From Thalassospira sp. MCCC 1A01428 (GTDB taxonomy: Bacteria > Pseudomonadota > Alphaproteobacteria > Rhodospirillales > Thalassospiraceae), in assembly GCF_002115825.1 (NCBI RefSeq), contig NZ_JFJZ01000006.1, positions 124,001-188,000 on the forward strand: a stretch of 64,000 nt of DNA, written 5' to 3'. Shown piece by piece: positions 58,987-64,000 of this stretch. Below the pieces are notes generated by a model. It did not search any database. It was not told the DNA's origin and was given only the letters and a program-made list of their open reading frames with translations. Position 1 is the first letter of the stretch. Every line of letters begins with the position of its first letter. A program made the translations under genes and the position numbers.

Positions 58987-60552
58987 TTATGAGGATGTCA
59001 GATCGCTTGGGGTGTAATGTGTTTCATGCAGGATTTCGCCACTGTCATTATCAATGGCCTGCAAAGTAACACCATAACCCCATAACTGGCCGATATAGCC
59101 CAGCGTCAGTTCGGCTTCGGATTTATCAAGCCGGATGCCATCATGCTGGGTATGGGCAATATAAAGCTGGCGGTTGCCGCGCAAATCAACATCAACCACT
59201 TGCAAATCGGGTTCGCGCACCGACAGGTCGTGCATCCGTGCCAGGGCCCGGCGCACATTGCGATAGCCATTGTCGTCATGAATGGCACCAACTTCAAGAT
59301 GCGGGGCCGATGCATGGTCGTTGATCATGAACATTTTCATATCGCGCATCAGTTTGGGCGATAAAAATTGCAGAATAAAACTTTCATCACGATAGTGCGC
59401 CCATGCATCGCACAATGTCGGGATCGGGGCATTGTTACCGGCAATATCAGGAAACCATTTACGGTCTTCCTCCGTCGGGGCAACACATATGCGGTGAATA
59501 TCCTGCATCATGGCAAAACCCAGCGCATAGGGGTTAAAGCCGGAATAACGCTGGTCGTCGAACTCGGGCTGGAAGACCACCTTTGAATGCGAATCGATAA
59601 ATTCCATGATCGCACCCTCAGAGATTAGTCCCTTGTCATAAAGCCGGTTCATGATGTGGTAATGCACATAACAGGCACAACCTTCATTCATGACCTTGGT
59701 TTGTTTTTGCGGGTAAAAATACTGGCCGATATTACGCACGATCCGCAAAATTTCGCGTTCCCACGATTGCAGGCCAGGCGCGTTCTTTTCTAAAAAATAT
59801 AACAGGTTTTCTTCGGGCAGGCCAAATTGCGCCCGGCGTTGTTCCATGCGCTGGCGCCGGATTTGTTCGTCCTGGGTTTCGCTGTCTTCTTCGGCCTGGG
59901 GCAGGGTGCGCCATAAATCGTTATAGGTTTCGTCTTCGTATTTGGCGCGTTCGCGTTCGCGCTCCAGTTCAACGGCCAGATTGGGCTTTTCCGGGTGGGA
60001 ATACCGGTTTACCCCGTGATCCATCAGGGCGTGCGCGGCATCAAGAATGCGTTCAACCGCATCAAAGCCAAACCGGTCTTCACATTTGGCGATATAGCGT
60101 TTGGCAAATTGCAGATAATCGAGAATCCCGTCGGCATCGGTCCATTGTTTGAACAGGTAATTGTTTTTGAAAAAATGGTTATGCCCAAAGGCGGCATGGG
60201 CCATCACCAATGCCTGCATGCCAATGGTATTTTCCTCCATCACATAGGAAATACACGGGTTGGAATTGATAACAATTTCATAGGCCAGCCCCTGGTATCC
60301 CTTGCGATACATCACATCATCGCGCACGAAGCGTTTGCCAAACGACCAGTGATGATACATCAGCGGCATGCCAATTGACGAATAGGCATCAAGCATTTGC
60401 TCGGACGTGATTACCTCGATCTGGTTGGTATAGACATCAAGGTGCATTTCATTGATCGCGATATCTTCAATCGCATCATAGGTGGCTTTCAGGGTGTTAA
60501 AATCCCAATCGGCACCGTCAAACAGCAATTTATGTTCCGGTCTTTTGCTCAT
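58987..60552 (-). CDS. spoVR: SpoVR/YcgB-family protein
   Basis: A 521-residue soluble protein of the SpoVR family. Conserved segments include YHHWSFGKRF, AYEIVINSNPCISYVMEEN, AHAAFGHNHFFKNN and MNEGCACYVHYHIMNRLYD, rich in His and Glu that may bind metal. In many bacteria it is encoded with PrkA and YeaH, as here, and is induced in starvation; the biochemical role is not known. ATG 60552 overlaps the yeaH stop by 4 bp (ATGA), fixing the start; an open extension to 60798 lies inside yeaH. Length agrees with E. coli YcgB (~510). Confidence 0.93.
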   Translation of the reverse strand: MSKRPEHKLLFDGADWDFNTLKATYDAIEDIAINEMHLDVYTNQIEVITSEQMLDAYSSIGMPLMYHHWSFGKRFVRDDVMYRKGYQGLAYEIVINSNPCISYVMEENTIGMQALVMAHAAFGHNHFFKNNYLFKQWTDADGILDYLQFAKRYIAKCEDRFGFDAVERILDAAHALMDHGVNRYSHPEKPNLAVELERERERAKYEDETYNDLWRTLPQAEEDSETQDEQIRRQRMEQRRAQFGLPEENLLYFLEKNAPGLQSWEREILRIVRNIGQYFYPQKQTKVMNEGCACYVHYHIMNRLYDKGLISEGAIMEFIDSHSKVVFQPEFDDQRYSGFNPYALGFAMMQDIHRICVAPTEEDRKWFPDIAGNNAPIPTLCDAWAHYRDESFILQFLSPKLMRDMKMFMINDHASAPHLEVGAIHDDNGYRNVRRALARMHDLSVREPDLQVVDVDLRGNRQLYIAHTQHDGIRLDKSEAELTLGYIGQLWGYGVTLQAIDNDSGEILHETHYTPSDLTSS

Positions 60553-61886
60553 ATCCGGGCCTCCGACTTGTTTTTGGCAAACAGTTCGCGAAAAACCGGA
60601 AAAATATCCGCAGCCTTGGTCACCCGTTTCAGGGCAAAGCGTGAATTTCGGGCTTGTGCCAGCGGGGCATAGGCCTTCCACAAGGCGGTTTCGCCTTCGG
60701 CGGTGGAAAAAATCTCGGCTTCGCGTTCGTCGGTAATTTCGATATAGGCGTAATACTGGCATTTCGGCAGCAAATCTTCGGCCAGAAGGGCGGTGCATTT
60801 GGCCCCGTCATTGGAATAGTTATCGCCGTCCGATGCCTGTGCGGCATAGATATTCCATTGATCAGTCGGGTAGCGGTCTTTCAGGACGCGTTTCATTTCT
60901 TCAAGGGCAGTGGAAACAATGGTGCCCCCGGTTTCGCGCGAATAGAAAAATGTTTCTTCATCCACCTCGGATGCGCGTGATGTGTGGCGGATAAACACCA
61001 CCTCCACATGTTCATACCGGCGATGTAAAAACATATGCAGCAGCATGAAAAACCGTTTCGCCAGTTCCTTCATCTGTTCAGACATCGACCCGGAAACATC
61101 CATCAGGCAAAACATTACTGCCTGTGTGTTCGGGTCGGGGATTTGGCGAAACTGATTATAACGGGTGTCGATCGGGTCGATAAAGGCGATGGCACGGCTG
61201 CGACGTTTGGCTTCATCAAGTTCGGCCTGCAAAGCTTGTAACGCCTTGTTGTTTTCCTGTCTTTTTGCTTCGGGCAGGCTGTTTTCAGCTTCTTTCAACC
61301 GGGCAATTTTTTCTTCCAGTTCGCGAATTTCGCTGTTTTTAGGCCGGCGCAGGCCAATGCGCCGTGCAAGCGAATTACGCATGGTGCGCACAAGGTTGAG
61401 ATTGGCGGGCGAACCTTCCACCGAATAACCGGCGCGCGCAGTGCGAAAGGCGGCGGTTTGTTTCAGGCTTTTTTTCAAAAGATCGGGCAGTTCCAGATCC
61501 TCGAAAAAGATATCGAGAAACTCGTCACGGGTTAGCACGAATTGAAACTGGTCCTCGCCATCGCCATCCGGGCTGGCTTGTGACCCACCGGCACCGCCAT
61601 CACCGCCATTCGGGCGGGCAATACGGTCGCCAGGGACAAATTTTTTGTTGCCCGGCAGCACATAATTGCGGTCTCCGCCGCGCCCGGCATGGTGAAAACC
61701 GGGTTCGCGCAGGGTTTTACCGGGTATGGTGATCTGGTCGCCATTATCGATATCGGTGATGCCGCGGGTTTTGATCGATTCTTCTACCGCTTTTTTGATT
61801 TGGGCCTTGGCGCGGCGCATAAATCGCTGGCGATTGCCAAGGCTTTTACCTTTGGGGTTTTTGCGGCGGTCAATGATATGAAACAT
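60549..61886 (-). CDS. yeaH: DUF444 / YeaH, von Willebrand A-like partner of PrkA
   Basis: A 445-residue DUF444 protein. MFHIIDRRKNPKGKSLGNRQRFMRR is the typical N terminus; a Gly/Asp-rich linker (residues ~85-110) follows, and FCLMDVSGSMSEQMKELAKRFF (~255-275) is a MIDAS-type DxSxS metal site of the von Willebrand A fold. It works with the PrkA kinase in stress and starvation responses. A small hairpin (GCCGGGTG/CACCCGGC, 61930-61962) separates it from prkA. Confidence 0.93.
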   Translation of the reverse strand: MFHIIDRRKNPKGKSLGNRQRFMRRAKAQIKKAVEESIKTRGITDIDNGDQITIPGKTLREPGFHHAGRGGDRNYVLPGNKKFVPGDRIARPNGGDGGAGGSQASPDGDGEDQFQFVLTRDEFLDIFFEDLELPDLLKKSLKQTAAFRTARAGYSVEGSPANLNLVRTMRNSLARRIGLRRPKNSEIRELEEKIARLKEAENSLPEAKRQENNKALQALQAELDEAKRRSRAIAFIDPIDTRYNQFRQIPDPNTQAVMFCLMDVSGSMSEQMKELAKRFFMLLHMFLHRRYEHVEVVFIRHTSRASEVDEETFFYSRETGGTIVSTALEEMKRVLKDRYPTDQWNIYAAQASDGDNYSNDGAKCTALLAEDLLPKCQYYAYIEITDEREAEIFSTAEGETALWKAYAPLAQARNSRFALKRVTKAADIFPVFRELFAKNKSEARI

Positions 61887-61929
61887 GGGCGGTGTATCCT
61901 AAAAACGCAGGGGCAGGGCAGAACCCGGC

Positions 61930-61962
61930 GCCGGGTGATGAAAGGGGAAAACACCACCCGGC
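61930..61962 (-). other. Hairpin between prkA and yeaH
   Basis: GCCGGGTG (61930-61937) pairs with CACCCGGC (61955-61962). No T run; a processing or stability element is more likely than a terminator. Confidence 0.4.
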
Positions 61963-61981
61963 GGGGGCAATGCGGGGCAAA

Positions 61982-63928
61982 TCAGCCCGCCTTGTTGACG
62001 CGCATATACCATTCGACCAGACGACGGGTCTGACGTTCGGTATAGCCACGCTCAATCATGCGTTTGACGAACTCGTTATGTTTCTTTTCGCTTTCGCCAT
62101 CTTTTTTTGACCCAAAGGAAATAACGGGCAACAGGTCTTCAACCTGACTGAACATGCGTTTTTCAATCACGTCGCGCAGTTTTTCGTACGATGTCCATGA
62201 CGGGTTTTTGCCCTTGTTATTGGCACGTGCGCGCAGGGCAAATTTGACGACTTCGTTGCGGAAATCCTTGGGGTTGGCGATGCCCGCCGGCTTTTCGACC
62301 TTCGACAGTTCTTGGTCAATAATCTTGCGATCCAGAAGCTGTCCGGTATCGGGGTCTTTGAAATCCTGGTCTTCAATCCAGGCATCGGCATAGGCCACAT
62401 AACGGTCAAATAGGTTCTGGCCGTAGTCGGAATAACTTTCAAGATAGGCTTTCTGGATTTCCGCCCCGATAAACTCGGCATAGCGCGGGCCCAGCTCGGC
62501 CTTGATGAATTCCATATATTCCTTTTCGCGTTCTTCGGGGTATTGCTCGCGCCGGATCGCCTGTTCGAGCACATACATCAAATGGACCGGGTCGGCGGCG
62601 ACCTCGTGGGTATCGTGGTTGAAGGTTTCCGAGAGAACCTTGAAGGCAAACCGGGTGGAAATGCCGTCCATGCCTTCGTCAACACTGGCCGAATCGCGAT
62701 ATTCCTGCATCGATTTGGCTTTGGGGTCGACATCTTTCAATGTTTCGCCGTCATAGACCCGCATTTTGGAATACAGGTTGGAATTTTCATGTTCCTGAAG
62801 GCGCGACAGAATCGAAAACTGTGCCAGCATTTTAAGCGTACCGGGGGCGCAGGACCCTTGTTCAAGTTCCGATCCTTGCAGCAATTTGTCGTAAATGCTG
62901 GTTTCCTCGGTAACGCGCAGGCAATAGGGCACCTTGATCACGCTGATCCGGTCAATAAAGGCTTCGTTGTTTTTATTGGCCTTGAAGGTCTGCCATTCTG
63001 CTTCGTTTGAATGGGCCAAAATCATGCCCTGAAACGGGATCGACCCCAGGTTTTCCGTGCCGATATAGTTGCTTTCCTGTGTTGCCGTCAGCAAGGGGTG
63101 CAGCATTTTGATCGGGGCCTTGAACATTTCAACAAATTCAAGCATGCCCTGATTGGCGCGGTTTAACCCGCCGGAATAGGAATAGGCATCGGGGTCGTTC
63201 TGGCTGAAATATTCCAGTTTGCGGATATCAACCTTGCCGACCAGCGATGAAATATCCTGGTTGTTTTCGTCACCCGGTTCGGTTTTGGCAATGCCGATTT
63301 GACGCAGCCGTGACGGCAGCAATTTGACCACCGAAAATTTCGACAAATCGCCTTCAAATTCGTCCAGCCGTTTAACCGCCCAGGGCGACATCAAACCGGT
63401 CAGGCGGCGTTTGGGAATGCCATATTTATCGTTAATGGCGTCGCCCATCTTGGCAGGATTAAACAGGCCGAGCGGGCTTTCAAATACCGGGCTTATGTCA
63501 TTTCCGGCTTTCAGAACATAAATCGGTTCCTGTTCCATCAATTCCTTAAGCCGTTCCGCAAGCGAACTTTTGCCGCCGCCTACGGGGCCCAGCAGATAAA
63601 GAACCTGCTTGCGTTCTTCCAGCCCTTGTGCGGCATATTTGAAAAAACCGACAATGCGTTCAATGGTTTCTTCCATACCAAAAAAGTCGGCAAAGGCCGG
63701 GTATCGCTTGATCGTGCGGTTTAGAAAGATGCGGCCAAGGCGCGAATCTGTCGATGTATCGATCAGTTCGGGTTCGCCAATGGCCTTGATCATGCGTTCG
63801 GCCGCCGACGAATAGGCCGATGGATCATCGCGGCATAAATTAAGATAGTCGCGAATGGTCAGTTCGGTTTCGCGTTTTCCGTCATAGCCTTCCGCATATA
63901 GCTCGAAGATATCCTGGTCTTCAGCCAT
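61982..63928 (-). CDS. prkA: PrkA serine protein kinase (YeaG)
   Basis: A 648-residue AAA-type protein kinase. The N-terminal AAA domain shows the P-loop LLGPVGGGKSSLAERL (~residues 110-125), and TQESNYIGTENLGSIPFQGMILAHSNE is the PrkA-specific segment; the C-terminal domain (from ~390) resembles the kinase/regulatory part. AAAGGAGA lies 8 bases before ATG 63928. First gene of the leftward prkA-yeaH-spoVR operon, which in enterobacteria is linked to nitrogen starvation and general stress. The upstream promoter is at the window edge (63929-64000) and not recognisable. Confidence 0.95.
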   Translation of the reverse strand: MAEDQDIFELYAEGYDGKRETELTIRDYLNLCRDDPSAYSSAAERMIKAIGEPELIDTSTDSRLGRIFLNRTIKRYPAFADFFGMEETIERIVGFFKYAAQGLEERKQVLYLLGPVGGGKSSLAERLKELMEQEPIYVLKAGNDISPVFESPLGLFNPAKMGDAINDKYGIPKRRLTGLMSPWAVKRLDEFEGDLSKFSVVKLLPSRLRQIGIAKTEPGDENNQDISSLVGKVDIRKLEYFSQNDPDAYSYSGGLNRANQGMLEFVEMFKAPIKMLHPLLTATQESNYIGTENLGSIPFQGMILAHSNEAEWQTFKANKNNEAFIDRISVIKVPYCLRVTEETSIYDKLLQGSELEQGSCAPGTLKMLAQFSILSRLQEHENSNLYSKMRVYDGETLKDVDPKAKSMQEYRDSASVDEGMDGISTRFAFKVLSETFNHDTHEVAADPVHLMYVLEQAIRREQYPEEREKEYMEFIKAELGPRYAEFIGAEIQKAYLESYSDYGQNLFDRYVAYADAWIEDQDFKDPDTGQLLDRKIIDQELSKVEKPAGIANPKDFRNEVVKFALRARANNKGKNPSWTSYEKLRDVIEKRMFSQVEDLLPVISFGSKKDGESEKKHNEFVKRMIERGYTERQTRRLVEWYMRVNKAG

Positions 63929-64000
63929 GGCGCGGTCTCCTTTCCAAAATTATCGCACGTCGTTGGTCTGTAAAAAGGGTCCGGTTCTCTTGTTGCAATT

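Noticed and set aside
58987-60798. Longer SpoVR start inside yeaH
   Set aside because: The extra 82 codons are the out-of-frame end of yeaH; the ATGA overlap at 60549-60552 is the natural start.

Overview
The window reads as chromosome of a Gram-negative, respiratory alphaproteobacterium. The evidence is an Entner-Doudoroff operon with a sugar ABC importer, an intracellular PHB depolymerase, ubiquinone made by the O2-independent UbiT/U/V route, a LexA site of the alphaproteobacterial direct-repeat type (GTTC-N7-GTTC), DUF1127 proteins, and carnitine and dipeptide use. The overall style resembles marine Rhodospirillales such as Thalassospira; that is my impression of gene content and protein sequence, not a measured result. 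I see no rRNA, tRNA, insertion sequence, prophage or CRISPR array.

Layout. 1-4 kb: the end of an MFS transporter, then a metal-sensing ArsR regulator and a ZntA-type P1B ATPase. 4-11 kb: a peptide ABC system split into two divergent arms (permeases and binding protein leftward; M20 amidohydrolase and double ATPase rightward). 11-19 kb: an iron-linked leftward operon (imelysin, di-haem protein, second imelysin, DUF1513) behind a Fur box, with cytochrome b561 and cytochrome c' beside it. 18.6-25 kb: gabD, a 53-codon gene behind an Fnr-type box, an alpha/beta hydrolase, a NUDIX enzyme, an SDR enzyme, a 130-residue unknown and phaZ. 25-28.8 kb: a previously unlabelled small locus (43-codon membrane protein under two facing LexA boxes, followed by a structured C-rich RNA and a terminator), then a TetR/MFS efflux pair and an acetyltransferase. 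29-42.2 kb: an AraC regulator diverging from a sugar importer, alpha-glucosidase, ATPase, zwf, pgl, edd, glk and eda. 42.3-44.9 kb: two DUF1127 genes with the same operator, a P-loop protein and a LysR regulator. 45-47.8 kb: ubiT-ubiU-ubiV behind an Fnr-type box. 48.2-52.1 kb: pstS-C-A-B. 52.1-55.6 kb: carnitine degradation with its AraC/GlxA-type regulator. 55.7-58.5 kb: znuA-DUF1007-NicO behind a Zur-like box. 59-64 kb: prkA-yeaH-spoVR.

How the genes work together. The sugar operon imports an alpha-glucoside, cleaves it, phosphorylates glucose and runs it through the Entner-Doudoroff route to pyruvate and glyceraldehyde-3-phosphate. Zinc efflux at the left end and Zur-linked uptake at 58 kb are the two sides of zinc balance. 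Two nearly identical Fnr-type boxes tie ubiTUV and the 53-codon gene to low oxygen. The most novel items are the LexA-controlled membrane peptide with its downstream RNA, the twin DUF1127/LysR operator pair, and a strongly structured gene-free stretch at 11.25-11.55 kb.
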